Assembly: GCA_027488335.1 (NCBI GenBank)
Contig: JAIYBU010000004.1
Location: forward strand, 1-60,522
Origin: Cytophagaceae bacterium
Lineage (GTDB): Bacteria; Bacteroidota; Bacteroidia; Cytophagales; Spirosomataceae
Reading direction: 5' to 3'
Length of the DNA: 60,522 bases
How positions within the stretch are numbered: the first letter of the stretch is position 1; every line of letters starts with the position of its first letter. The notes beneath the pieces are model-generated. The model saw only the letters and a program-made list of their open reading frames with translations. It searched no databases and was not told where the DNA came from. A program made the translations under genes and the position numbers. Shown piece by piece: positions 7,358-16,965 of this stretch.

Positions 7358-7365
7358 TATATTTG
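7358..7365 (+). promoter_or_regulatory. -7 box upstream of the beta-barrel gene
   Basis: TATATTTG fits TAnnTTTG and lies 40 bp before the ATG at 7406. The -33 region is weak (CATTTTAG near 7335). Confidence 0.45.
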
Positions 7366-7405
7366 TATAAATACTTCTCAAAAATATCATCAATACGCCA
7401 ATTTC

Positions 7406-10216
7406 ATGAGAAAAACTCTATTCTTATGCTTCTTGTTTTTTTCGTTTTTGGCATCGGCACAACAAAAAATCTCGATTAAAGGTAGCATTGTTGACGAAGG
7501 AAATCAGGCAATACCTTTTGCTACCGTAAGTATTTTAACTCTGAAAGATTCGAGCAATATCAGTAACCAATTCTCAAAAGAAGATGGCAGTTTTGAATTT
7601 CAGAATTTACTGCCTAAAAATTATCTTTTGAAGGTTTCGATGGTTGGGTATACACCTACTTTTCAACTCATAATTTTTGAAAATCAAGAAACCATTGATG
7701 GTGGGAAAATAGTAGTCAGAAGTGCTGAAAATGTCTTGAACGAAGTGGTTGTGAAAGGAAACAAAGAACCAGTTGCGGTAAAAAAAGATACGCTCGAGTT
7801 TGATGCAGGCGTACTGAAACCCCAACAAAACGATAACCTTGAAGATTTACTAAAGAAAGTGCCAGCCCTCGAAATTGACGAAAATGGAGGTATAAAAACC
7901 CAAAATAAAGTTGTAAAAAAAATCTATGTCGATGGCAAAGAGTTTTTTGGAAACGACCCGCAATTGGCACTCAAAAATCTGCCTGCCGAGTCGATAGAAA
8001 AGATTCAGGTTGTAGAAAAAAAGACCGAGCAAGCCGAGTTTTCGGGCGTTGACGATGGCGAACGAGAAATAGTGATAAACGTGACGCTCAAAAATACCCA
8101 CAAAAAAGGTACGATGGGCTTTGTTTCGGTGGCAGGAGTTCCACCAGTAGGAAATACAGATGGGTATTATAATGCCAAAACTTCTGTCAATCGTTTTAGT
8201 CCAAGTCAGCAATTTTCGGTCATTGGTTTGTTCAATAACCTTAACCAGCAAGGTTTTACACCCCAAGATGCGGCTAATCTTTCCAGCTTAAATGCCCAAT
8301 CGAATCGTGGGGGTGGAGGTAGTAATGCTTCTGCCAATGTTAATTTACCAATTGTGGTGGGCAAACGCCCAGGAATAATTTCTACCGAAGGAGTTGGGTT
8401 CAATTATAACAATCAATACGCCAAAAAATCTTCGTTGCAGAGTAGTTATTTTTTCAATGCAAGCCATACGGATTTGGTCAGAAATTTATTCAGACAGAGT
8501 TTTTTGCCCGCAAAAACTATTAATACAGACCAAAATACTAAACAAAATCGTGATAATTTCAACCATCGACTCAATGCAACGCTTACGCATCAGTTCGATG
8601 AACGAAATCTTTTGAAATTCACGACTGCCTTAAACACCGTTTCGGGCGATGCTTTTACGAATAGTATTTCAAAAATCAGCACGCTAACGGCTGGCGATAC
8701 CATCGAAAATAATTCAAATCGTAATGTACGGAATCATTCGCAGGGGGTGAGTTTCAATAATAATCTTTTGCTTCGTCATCGCTTTGCTTTACCTCGCCGA
8801 ACCATTAGTTTGAATGCCGTTTTTAATTTGAATAACGACAAAAATGATGATTCGACTAATACTTTGAACCAAAACCAAGTAAATGGAGCAATCGTTGAGC
8901 GAATAATTAAACAAGAAAATAATCGCCGAACAGCCCAGCAAAACCAACGAATTCAAGTGGCTTTTACGGAACCTTTGACTAAAAACACAACCCTCGAAGG
9001 AAACTACGCGTACCAACAAAATATAAACTGCTCAAATTTTGATGTTTGGGATATTGTGAATAATAATTTGGTACAAAACTTTACGTCAAGCAATGCGTAT
9101 AGTAGCAATTTTAATTTCCAACAGGCTGGTTTTAAGGTCAATAGCGAAACCAAAGAAAGAACGTTTATGGTGGGTGTGTTTTACCAGAAATCGGTTTTAA
9201 AAAGTATCGTAAAGCGAACAAGCGATAATATTTTGGAGCGTACGTTTCAAAATATTTTGCCTTCGTTGAGGTATTCTTTCAGAAAAAATGCAACCAAAAG
9301 TACGGATAAAAATAGCAAACCTACTAATAAAAACAATAGCATAACGCTCGAATACAATACGGCTGTCAATGAGCCTTCGGTGCGAGATTTACAGCCAATT
9401 ACGGTCAATAATAATCCGCAAAGTATTGTGTTAGGAAATCCTGACCTCAAGCCCGAATATATTCACCGATTAATCATCAATGAGAATATTTTCAACCCAA
9501 AAACTTTTACGAATATTGGTGTAAATGGCAATCTGAATTATACTCAAAATGCCATTGGTTATGCCCAAACTATTAGCGAAACCCTCGTCAGAACTACTCA
9601 ACCCATTAATTTACCGTATCGTTGGAATGCCAATTTGGGATTTTACTATAATTTTTCGGTGGGTAAACAAAAAAACAAACTACGTTTTTCGCTTAGTCCA
9701 AGATATTTGGTTTCGCAAGGCAATAATTTAGTCAATGGCGTAAATAACCTCAATACGCAAAACCAATACCGTGGCGATTTTAAGGTTACTTATTTGACCG
9801 ATAAAATCAATTTTGTTTTCAATACCAATTACCAAAAATCATTCGTCGAATATTCGGTCAATAAAGAGTTTAATCAAACTTTTTCGGTGTTTAAAAATAC
9901 GACCGATTTCCGCTGGAAAATTACCAAAGAGTTTACCATCGCTACCGATTTTGATTATACGTATTACCAAAGTTCAAGATTATTAACCAATCTCCGACCA
10001 ATTCCGATTCTCAATGTGGCACTAAAGCACCTTTTCTTGGAAAACAACCGAGGCGAATTGATGCTTTCGGTGCAGGATGTTTTCAAACGAAACGTATATC
10101 TTTCGCAACGTTCGGACGAAAATTTCTTTGAAATCGACCGTTCAAATACCGTTAGTCGGTATATTTTGCTAACTTTTACATACAATGTAAAAAATCAAGG
10201 AGGGAAGAAAAATTAA
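7406..10216 (+). CDS. Large outer-membrane beta-barrel protein with regulatory-like N-domain
   Basis: 936 residues. The signal peptide is MRKTLFLCFLFFSFLASAQ. A carboxypeptidase-regulatory-like domain (about residues 22-105, ISIKGSIVDEG to VGYTP) is followed by a plug-like segment with KKVPALEIDENGGIKTQNK and KIYVDGKEFFGNDPQLALK. A long barrel rich in Asn and aromatic residues ends at the C-terminus (YILLTFTYNVK). This is the OMP_b-brl_3 type common in Bacteroidetes, related to TonB receptors; substrate unknown. There is no SusD partner. It stands alone with its own promoter, and the next gene is convergent with a one-base gap. Confidence 0.88.
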   Translation: MRKTLFLCFLFFSFLASAQQKISIKGSIVDEGNQAIPFATVSILTLKDSSNISNQFSKEDGSFEFQNLLPKNYLLKVSMVGYTPTFQLIIFENQETIDGGKIVVRSAENVLNEVVVKGNKEPVAVKKDTLEFDAGVLKPQQNDNLEDLLKKVPALEIDENGGIKTQNKVVKKIYVDGKEFFGNDPQLALKNLPAESIEKIQVVEKKTEQAEFSGVDDGEREIVINVTLKNTHKKGTMGFVSVAGVPPVGNTDGYYNAKTSVNRFSPSQQFSVIGLFNNLNQQGFTPQDAANLSSLNAQSNRGGGGSNASANVNLPIVVGKRPGIISTEGVGFNYNNQYAKKSSLQSSYFFNASHTDLVRNLFRQSFLPAKTINTDQNTKQNRDNFNHRLNATLTHQFDERNLLKFTTALNTVSGDAFTNSISKISTLTAGDTIENNSNRNVRNHSQGVSFNNNLLLRHRFALPRRTISLNAVFNLNNDKNDDSTNTLNQNQVNGAIVERIIKQENNRRTAQQNQRIQVAFTEPLTKNTTLEGNYAYQQNINCSNFDVWDIVNNNLVQNFTSSNAYSSNFNFQQAGFKVNSETKERTFMVGVFYQKSVLKSIVKRTSDNILERTFQNILPSLRYSFRKNATKSTDKNSKPTNKNNSITLEYNTAVNEPSVRDLQPITVNNNPQSIVLGNPDLKPEYIHRLIINENIFNPKTFTNIGVNGNLNYTQNAIGYAQTISETLVRTTQPINLPYRWNANLGFYYNFSVGKQKNKLRFSLSPRYLVSQGNNLVNGVNNLNTQNQYRGDFKVTYLTDKINFVFNTNYQKSFVEYSVNKEFNQTFSVFKNTTDFRWKITKEFTIATDFDYTYYQSSRLLTNLRPIPILNVALKHLFLENNRGELMLSVQDVFKRNVYLSQRSDENFFEIDRSNTVSRYILLTFTYNVKNQGGKKN

Positions 10217-10217
10217 A

Positions 10218-11371
10218 TCAATCAGGAAGATTTCGCAAGAAGAAATCTCGGATATTTCCCCCCATTATTTGTTCGATTTCTGCTCTTGTAAAACCTTGTT
10301 TCTCTAAGGCCGAAACAATTTCTGGCAGGCCTGTTACATCGAAATGGGTTCCGATTGCCCCATCAAAATCCGAGCCTAAAGCTACTTTATCAACACCGAT
10401 TTTATCGGCAACGTATCTAATGCTTTTGGCAGTAGCGGCAGCGTTTGTGCCACAAACGGCGGTTTCCCAAAGACCTATGCCGATGATACCGTTGTGTTTA
10501 CCAATTTCTATGATTTGTGCATCGGTTAAGTTTCGGTTATTATCACAAAGGCCTTTCACGCCCGTGTGCGAAACCACCACAGGGCCGTTGTGGTATTTCA
10601 GTATATCGCTGATGGTTTTTTGAGAAGCATGAGCCAAATCAATCATGATATGAGCATCGGCCATTTTTTTGATTAATTGTTTGCCTTTTTGGGCAAGCCT
10701 TCTTTTTTTATTCCATGAGCCGAACCTGCCCATTCGTTATCGAAAAAGTGCGTAAGGCCAATGTATCGAACACCTGCTTTGCCAAATTCTTCTAAATTAT
10801 TTAGGTCTTTTTCAAGGCAATGAGCTCCTTCAATACCCAACATTCCTGCCGAAATGGCGTGGTTCGTTTTTCGGTCTGCAATGTACTTTTGAAGGTCTTG
10901 TTTAGTTGTAATTACTCGAAACTTTCCGTCAGAGTTGTTAGCAAAATTGTGCAGAGCTTCGCATTGGTGCAAAGCACGGGTTTTGATACTAAACCAATCG
11001 GCTGGATTTCTTAATTGGGCAAAGCTCAATAAAGCTACTTGGTCGGTGTGGTCGTCGTTGCTTTCAATATTAATTCCGCTTGGGGTTTTGCTGACAATCG
11101 AAAAAACTTGCATCGCCATATTTCCCTCAATCATACGGGGGAGGTCAACGTGGCCGTGGTCATTTTTTTTAAGAATATTTCTATCCCAAAGTAGGGCATC
11201 GCAATGCAAATCAGCAATAAACGAAATCGAATCATAATATTTTTGTTTCGGAAAGGGGGGCTTTTTAGTCACCACATTCACTGATTTATCAATCATCTGA
11301 GGCACAAATCCGAAAAATATAATAGCCGCAACTGCAAAAACTACAAGGGAAATTTTTAAGGACTTTTTCAT
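10218..11371 (-). pseudogene. Membrane dipeptidase (peptidase M19) with a -1 frameshift
   Basis: Two overlapping frames together make one full-length M19 renal-dipeptidase-like protein. The N-terminal part (11371 to about 10690) has a membrane anchor (KISLVVFAVAAIIFFGFV), the metal motif ADLHCDALLWD and GIEGAHCLE with the bridging Glu. It then reaches AGSAHGIKKEGL and runs into a stop. The C-terminal part continues one frame earlier (AQKGKQLIKKMADAH) with IDLAHAS, VVSHTG and GSDFDG to a normal end. All zinc-site residues are present across the two halves. The junction lies near an A7 run (T7 at 10703-10709). It may be a true pseudogene, a sequencing error, or less likely a programmed -1 shift. 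It would cleave dipeptides at the membrane. Confidence 0.85.
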
Positions 11372-11524
11372 ACTTTGTCAAGAAGTTGGTTGTTGGTTAT
11401 CTACAAACTGGTTATGGACAGTAAGCTTACTTCATTAAAAGTAATAATATTTTGATACAAGATAAAAAAGAAATGGTCATTATTTCTAATCAATACCCAG
11501 TAGTAAATAACCAATTCTTAATCA

Positions 11525-11827
11525 CTAAACTTCTTGAAGCAGGGTTGTAAACTCAACGAGTTTTCCTCTGAAAAGCATTTGGTATCTGTCCGAAATACGT
11601 TCACGGTGCTGCATTTCAAATTGCATAAAATCTTCCATGGTTTTGAAATGAAACTGAAAAGCATACGTTTTATCTTCGTTCTCTTTTTCGTTGAGAAGTC
11701 GCATTATTTTAATTTCCTTCGGAAGTTTTGTTTCTAAGGCAACTGGTATAAAATTTGTTTTCATCCATTTAATCCATTGCTCACTGATTCGACTTTCGAC
11801 ATTAAATGTGATATTGAATACTAACAT
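11525..11827 (-). CDS. DUF4286 family protein
   Basis: 100 residues beginning MLVFNITFNVESRISEQWIK and containing TYAFQFHFKTMEDFMQFE, which matches the small DUF4286 family found widely in Bacteroidetes. The fold is predicted ferredoxin-like with a ligand-free appearance. No function is known. The gene stands alone, with 154 bp to the dipeptidase remnant on the same strand, and is divergent from the YfhO gene. Confidence 0.8.
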   Translation of the reverse strand: MLVFNITFNVESRISEQWIKWMKTNFIPVALETKLPKEIKIMRLLNEKENEDKTYAFQFHFKTMEDFMQFEMQHRERISDRYQMLFRGKLVEFTTLLQEV

Positions 11828-12013
11828 TTCGAGGTTCGTTTTATTGATATTGATGCAAAGTTCGCAAAGATTTTTGGTCTTGTGTCGTCTTAAATTAATT
11901 TTCTTTGCGTTCTTTGTAATATAATTGTAGCATAATTCTCAGAGTTGTGCTGGCAAGACGAAAACTTGCTATATAAATCAAAAGATTATTGTCCATTCTA
12001 TTTTCTCAAATCA

Positions 12014-14470
12014 ATGTTAAAAAAATACATTCCTCATCTCATTGCGGTTGTTGGTTTTGTGGTAGTTAGCTTTATGTATGCTTCGCCACTTTTGCAAGGT
12101 AAAAGATTGGCCATGCACGATACTCAAATGGCGGCTGCATCGGCAAAAGAATTAAACGATTTTCATAAACAAACGGGCGAATGGGCTTGGTGGACAAACT
12201 CAATGTTTGGTGGTATGCCAGGCTATATGGTTGCGGGCGACTACGAAAATAGTCTTTCAACTAAAATAGGTTCGTTTTATATCAACCTCATTCCGTCGCC
12301 AGCTAATGTATTAATACTATTGATGTTGGGCTTTTTTGTGCTGATGCGAGTGCTGAAAGTTAATAATTGGCTCGGTTTTTTTGGTTCGATTGCCTACGCT
12401 CTTAATACCTATAATTTACTTTTCCTCGAAGCAGGACACGTTTCCAAAATCATTGCTATTGCGTTTGCACCAGCAGTGTTAGCTTCGTTTATAGCGGTTT
12501 TTAGGGGGCGATATATCCTTGGAATTGCCATGACAACTTTCTTTATGGCGATGGAAATGTATGCCAATCACCCACAAATTACGTATTACTTGTTCTTTTT
12601 GCTCGGAATCTACGTGCTTTTTGAAAGTTATTTGCATGTAAAGAAAGGAAATTTTTCGGGATTGCTGAAAGCTTATGCAGTGGTATTGATTGGTTCGGTA
12701 ATCGGACTCGGTACGCACAGTATGCACCTCTGGAACAACTTTGTGTACTCGAAAGAAACCACTCGTGGGAAATCAGAACTTACGCTCGGAAATCTCAATC
12801 AATCGGCTGATGGTTTAGGCCGTGATTATGCGTTTTCGTATAGCCCAGGTCAAATTGAAACCTTGACGTTGCTCGCTCCAAACTTCGTGGGAGGTTCGTC
12901 GTCGGGGAACTTAGGCGAAAAATCAGAAACCTATAAAATGTTGATTGGCAAAGGAGTCGATGCCTCAACGGCTGCACAGTTTAGCTCAAATTTGCCACTT
13001 TATTTTGGGCCACAATCGTATGTTTCGGGGCCAAATTATTCGGGCATTATTATCTTGTTTTTGTTTATTCTGGGGCTGATTATTATTCGAGACGGTCTGC
13101 GTTATGTATTGATTTTGACTTCGATTTTATACTTATTTATCTCGTGGGGGAGTAGTTTTAGTGGTTTCAATTTCTTTATGTTTGATTACTTCCCGTACTA
13201 TAATAAATTTAGAGATAGCAAAATGATTGTAACGCTCATGCACTTGTGTTTTGTCCTGGGTGCAATGCTGGGCGTAAATAAAATCATTGCCGATAAATTG
13301 AGCTTCAATGACCTCAAAAAACCTTTGATATATAGCCTTGGAAGTTTATTTTTATTGATTTTAGTTGGCTATTTCTCGCTCAATTTCCAGTCGGCTCGTG
13401 ATGCCGATATGCTCCAAAGTATGGCACAGTCGAACGGGCAAGAGTTTGCCAATGCCTTCTCGGCTTCGCTCATTGCCGACCGCCAATCAATGGTAACAAG
13501 TGATTTAATGCGTTCGATTTTCTTATTAATTGTTTCAGCGGGCTTGATTTGGGCTTTCACAACCCAAAAAATTAAGTCAATAGTTTTTGTAGCTATTTTG
13601 GGTGTTTTAGCGGCTCTTGACCTCGCTTTGGTTGATAAACGTTATTTCAACAATGATGATTTTCAAACCAAAACACGAGTGGCAGAAAGCTTTAATCCAT
13701 CGCCTGCCGATGAACAGATTATGAAAGACAAAGACCCCGATTTCAGAGTGGTTGATATGGCTACTAATCAAGGGTTCTTTGCCGATGCTACTGCTTCTTA
13801 TTTTCATAAATCGGTAGGTGGGTATCATGGTGCAAAATTGAAGAGAATCCAAGAATTATACGACAACGCCATGACCAAAGATGGTAAATATAATCTACCG
13901 ATTTTTAATATGTTAAATACTAAATATTTCATCACACCAGGGCAAGATGGAAATCCTGTGGCTCAGCAAAACCCCGATGCGTTAGGCAATGCGTGGTTTG
14001 TGGGTGAGGTGAAAATTGTTAAAAATGCAGATGAAGAAATCAAGGCTGTAGGAGGAAATTTCAATCCTCGAGCTGTGGCTTTTGTTGATGAGCGTTTTAA
14101 ACAATATTTAAGCAATATAAAGCAAGATTCGACAGGAATAATCAAACTGACAGAATATAAACCTAACCATTTGACATACGAATCTAATTCACCGACAAGC
14201 CAAGTGGCGATTTTTTCCGAAATTTTCTACCGTGGTAATGAAGATTGGAAATCGTACGTTGATGGACAAGAAACTCCGCATTTCCGTGCCAACTATGTAC
14301 TTCGTGCCATGACAGTTCCCGTAGGAAAACACAAAATCGAATTCAAATTCCAACCGAAATCGGTAGTTATAGGGGCAAAAATCGACTTAGTGGCTTCTAT
14401 TCTAATGGTTTTGATAGTGATTGGTGCATTAGTAATAGAGTTTAGAAACAACAAAAATAGCGAAGCTTAA
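12014..14470 (+). CDS. YfhO family integral membrane protein
   Basis: 818 residues from ATG at 12014 (MLKKYIPHLIAVVGFVVVSF); the 23 residues of open frame before it look non-coding. It has about a dozen hydrophobic segments, the first carrying SFMYASPLLQGK and the following loop HDTQMAAASAKE, typical of YfhO proteins. Large extracytoplasmic segments contain the conserved GGMPGYMVAGDY and FFPYYNKFRDSKM-type motifs. The C-terminal periplasmic domain (SPTSQVAIFSEIFYRGNEDW) is followed by a last helix. The family is related to GT-C glycosyltransferases and is implicated in sugar transfer to wall polymers in Bacillus; substrate here unknown. A strong terminator follows. Confidence 0.9.
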   Translation: MLKKYIPHLIAVVGFVVVSFMYASPLLQGKRLAMHDTQMAAASAKELNDFHKQTGEWAWWTNSMFGGMPGYMVAGDYENSLSTKIGSFYINLIPSPANVLILLMLGFFVLMRVLKVNNWLGFFGSIAYALNTYNLLFLEAGHVSKIIAIAFAPAVLASFIAVFRGRYILGIAMTTFFMAMEMYANHPQITYYLFFLLGIYVLFESYLHVKKGNFSGLLKAYAVVLIGSVIGLGTHSMHLWNNFVYSKETTRGKSELTLGNLNQSADGLGRDYAFSYSPGQIETLTLLAPNFVGGSSSGNLGEKSETYKMLIGKGVDASTAAQFSSNLPLYFGPQSYVSGPNYSGIIILFLFILGLIIIRDGLRYVLILTSILYLFISWGSSFSGFNFFMFDYFPYYNKFRDSKMIVTLMHLCFVLGAMLGVNKIIADKLSFNDLKKPLIYSLGSLFLLILVGYFSLNFQSARDADMLQSMAQSNGQEFANAFSASLIADRQSMVTSDLMRSIFLLIVSAGLIWAFTTQKIKSIVFVAILGVLAALDLALVDKRYFNNDDFQTKTRVAESFNPSPADEQIMKDKDPDFRVVDMATNQGFFADATASYFHKSVGGYHGAKLKRIQELYDNAMTKDGKYNLPIFNMLNTKYFITPGQDGNPVAQQNPDALGNAWFVGEVKIVKNADEEIKAVGGNFNPRAVAFVDERFKQYLSNIKQDSTGIIKLTEYKPNHLTYESNSPTSQVAIFSEIFYRGNEDWKSYVDGQETPHFRANYVLRAMTVPVGKHKIEFKFQPKSVVIGAKIDLVASILMVLIVIGALVIEFRNNKNSEA

Positions 14471-14476
14471 AATATT

Positions 14477-14518
14477 AATTTCCCGAAAGTGTAGAAATTA
14501 CTTTCGGGAAATTTTTTC
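14477..14518 (+). terminator. Intrinsic terminator after the YfhO gene
   Basis: AATTTCCCGAAAGT pairs perfectly with ACTTTCGGGAAATT (14 bp, 9-base loop), followed by a T run. The next gene starts only 16 bp later, so it may depend on readthrough or a promoter within this stretch. Confidence 0.85.
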
Positions 14519-14533
14519 TAAAGAGATAGAAAA

Positions 14534-15415
14534 ATGTGGTTTGACTATTATATAAAAACGGTTGCTTTTTTTGAGAATTTGTTTCAATCTGGTGTTTCGA
14601 TAATTAAAGTAACCCTATTATCGAAATTTGGCTTGCCGAAGTTTTCCAATCAAAAACCAAACGCTGCCATTTTGGGCAACGGCCCATCGCTCAACCAAAC
14701 CCTTGCCGATAAACGTGATTTTTTGAAAGAAACTGATATTTATTGCGTTAATCTTTTTGCACTTTCGGCGGTTTACACTTCTCTGAAACCTCAAAACTAT
14801 GTCTTGCTTGACCCCGCCTTTTTTATGTTTAGCGAACAAAACGATGGCCGACAAGACATAAAAAAAACCTTTGATGCCATTATTCAACAAACCGATTGGT
14901 CGATGAGGCTTTTTGTGCCTGCTCGTAGCCGAAATTCGTATATTATCAAGAAACTTAAACAAGAACGTCCAAACGTTCAGATTTGCTTTTTTAATTATAC
15001 GATTGTCAGGGGTTTTCCTACCTTCAGGCATTGGTTCTTTGAGCATAATTTAGGAATGCCCCAGTGCCAAAATATATTGGCGGCATCGCTATACGTAGCT
15101 TTAATGCAAGATTACAAAAATGTCTATCTTTTTGGTGCGGACCATTCGTGGCACGAAGAAATCAGAATCACGGAACAGAATGAATTTGAAATGCGTCAAG
15201 TGCATTTTTATGATAATGCAAACAATGTGAAGCACGAAAAAGTGATTGATGTCAGAAATAATTCTCGACCAAGTCTTCATGCACAATTTTTATCCTTGCA
15301 CAAGGTTTTTTATTCTTACGAAATCTTAGGGGCTTTTGCCAAATTTCGCAGAATTAATGTGCTAAACGCCAGTAAGAAAACCTACATTGATGCCTTTGAG
15401 CGAGTTTCGGTTTAG
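14534..15415 (+). CDS. DUF115/MptE-like Rossmann protein, probably glycan related
   Basis: 293 residues. The motif NAAILGNGPSLNQTL (residues about 43-57) is the GNGPSL signature of the DUF115/MptE-like family, followed by DIYCVNLFALSAVYTSLKPQNYVLLDPAFF. The family contains archaeal pterin pyrophosphokinases and bacterial proteins from polysaccharide and flagellin-glycosylation loci, for example sialyltransferase-like enzymes. Given the upstream YfhO gene a surface-glycan role is plausible but inferred. No membrane segment. It ends at a hairpin terminator shared with the opposite strand. Confidence 0.7.
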   Translation: MWFDYYIKTVAFFENLFQSGVSIIKVTLLSKFGLPKFSNQKPNAAILGNGPSLNQTLADKRDFLKETDIYCVNLFALSAVYTSLKPQNYVLLDPAFFMFSEQNDGRQDIKKTFDAIIQQTDWSMRLFVPARSRNSYIIKKLKQERPNVQICFFNYTIVRGFPTFRHWFFEHNLGMPQCQNILAASLYVALMQDYKNVYLFGADHSWHEEIRITEQNEFEMRQVHFYDNANNVKHEKVIDVRNNSRPSLHAQFLSLHKVFYSYEILGAFAKFRRINVLNASKKTYIDAFERVSV

Positions 15416-15425
15416 TAAATTACAG

Positions 15426-15475
15426 TAAAGAAAAGAGAGATGAAGGTTTTAAGGTTTTCGTCGCTCTTTTCTTTA
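15426..15475. terminator. Hairpin terminator between convergent units
   Basis: AAAGAAAAGAG (15427-15437) pairs with CTCTTTTCTTT (15464-15474), leaving a 26-base loop. The U-rich arm serves the upstream plus-strand gene. Confidence 0.55.
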
Positions 15476-15519
15476 GTTAAACCCCTTTATTATTGGCTTT
15501 AACCATCAACGGTGGACTA

Positions 15520-15648
15520 TTAAATTTCCATTACTATCATCATATTCGATGGGCTATCGTCTTGCTTTTCGAGCGTTACAGCAAATACTTTTGGAAGGGA
15601 AACTTTCTTTAATTCTTGCGAATGAACACCCCTGCATTCATTACTTTG
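15520..15648 (-). pseudogene. Possible remnant of an anti-sigma factor C-terminus
   Basis: A minus-strand frame of about 42 codons with no start codon ends in TAA at 15520. It reads ..KKVSLPKVFAVTLEKQDDS and ends MMIVMEI. The string FAVTLEK-xx-SP resembles the conserved C-terminal end of RskA-like anti-sigma factors (FAVTLEKxGGSPxPT). A stop lies directly upstream, so if the resemblance is real this is the decayed tail of a lost gene. The evidence is thin, being a short match from memory. Confidence 0.3.
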
Positions 15649-15820
15649 TCATTTACGATAAATAATCAACTTTGGATTTCATCGGTTTAAACATTTAAGA
15701 TTTTAGCTTTACCTTTGCAGGAAAATAGTCAATAATTTGTGGCGGGCAGTCTTCTGAAATTGAGAAATATAATGGTTGAATACTGCAAACTGAAGACTTT
15801 AAAATTGATAACTGAAAAAA

Positions 15821-16861
15821 ATGACTCCAAAACAACAAGGTTTTTTCTTTCCTGCCGAATGGCATACGCACCGAGCTACATGGTTGAGTTTTCCGCAAAG
15901 TTCAGATTCGTGGGATTATGGCGACCGTTTAGAACGAATCTATCCTGCCTATATGGCTTTTGTGAAGGCAATCGCCGAAAGTGAAAAAGTGTGTATCAAT
16001 GCCAAAGACGAGGCTCATCAAGCCCTTATTTGGGGGTTAATTGAAAAATATCAGATTGATAAAAATCAAATCGAAGTTCCGATTCACCCTAATAATGACT
16101 CGTGGTGCCGTGACCACGGCCCTGCGTTTTTGATAAACCCCGAAACAAAGCAACGAATGATTGTTGAATGGGGATATAACGCATGGGGCGGAAAATATCC
16201 ACCCTATGACGACGACGACCAGGTTCCTGTACGAATCGCTAATTATTTGAATCTGCCTTACGTCGTGCCAGGAATTATTATGGAAGGTGGCTCGGTAGAA
16301 TTTAATGGAAAAGGTACGGTACTGACGAGCAAGTCTTGTTTATTGAATCCTAATCGAAATCCGCATTTATCACAAGCCGAAATCGAAGAGTATCTACGTA
16401 ATTATTATGGCGTAGAACAAGTACTTTGGGTAACCGAAGGAATTGTGGGCGATGACACCGACGGCCACATTGATGATACTACTCGTTTTGTGAATGAAGA
16501 TACCGTGCTGACGGTTGTCGAACCCGACGAAAACGATGCTAACTATCATCCGCTCAAACAAAACCTCGAAGATTTAAAAGCCATGCGTTTACCAAATGGT
16601 AAACCGCTGAATATCATCGAATTACCAATGCCCGATGCCGTTTATGATAGCGGTGTAAGGCTTCCCGCATCGTACGCCAATTTTTTGATAACCAATGGCT
16701 CAATCATTGTTCCGATTTACGGGTGTGATAAAGATGCTGTGGCTTTAGAGATTATTCAAGGATGCTTTCCGAAACATAAAGTTGTGGGCATTGATGCCAC
16801 CGAAATTATTTGGGGACTTGGAAGTTTTCATTGCCTTTCGCAACAAGAACCAATCATTTAA
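15821..16861 (+). CDS. aguA: Agmatine deiminase family protein (peptidyl-arginine deiminase fold)
   Basis: 346 residues. Guanidino-group-modifying fold with FFPAEWHTHRATWLSFP at the N-terminus, NDSWCRDHGPAFLI, NAWGGKYPPYDDDD, GIIMEGGSVEFNGKGT and GDDTDGHIDDTTRF. The catalytic Cys is in GLGSFHCLSQQEP near residue 338. The usual form is GGGNIHCITQQ, so the loop before the Cys is slightly changed, as in other Bacteroidetes members. It hydrolyses agmatine to N-carbamoylputrescine and ammonia. Polyamine synthesis is the usual role, although no carbamoylputrescine amidase is adjacent. Confidence 0.88.
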   Translation: MTPKQQGFFFPAEWHTHRATWLSFPQSSDSWDYGDRLERIYPAYMAFVKAIAESEKVCINAKDEAHQALIWGLIEKYQIDKNQIEVPIHPNNDSWCRDHGPAFLINPETKQRMIVEWGYNAWGGKYPPYDDDDQVPVRIANYLNLPYVVPGIIMEGGSVEFNGKGTVLTSKSCLLNPNRNPHLSQAEIEEYLRNYYGVEQVLWVTEGIVGDDTDGHIDDTTRFVNEDTVLTVVEPDENDANYHPLKQNLEDLKAMRLPNGKPLNIIELPMPDAVYDSGVRLPASYANFLITNGSIIVPIYGCDKDAVALEIIQGCFPKHKVVGIDATEIIWGLGSFHCLSQQEPII

Positions 16862-16915
16862 TATGAAACTAATCGAGCGGCGACCGTTTCCAGTTCGCAG
16901 TATGGCATGAAATTT

Positions 16916-16946
16916 CGTCGGAATATCCAATTTGGACGTTCCGACG
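16916..16946. repeat. Nested palindrome between aguA and the next gene
   Basis: CGTCGGAA-ta-TCCAA-t-TTGGA-cg-TTCCGACG forms an almost perfect 31-bp interrupted palindrome (two stems, 8 and 5 bp) without a U run. It ends 19 bp before the next start codon and could be an mRNA structure or a small repeat element. Confidence 0.5.
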
Positions 16947-16965
16947 GCAAAAATCACAACTAAGT

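Larger units (their letters stand above)
15416..15820. other. 405-bp intergenic region with terminator and gene remnant
   Basis: It holds a bidirectional hairpin (15426-15475) and a short minus-strand coding remnant (15520-15648). The rest, up to the agmatine-deiminase start, shows no conserved frame or clear promoter to me. Confidence 0.6.
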
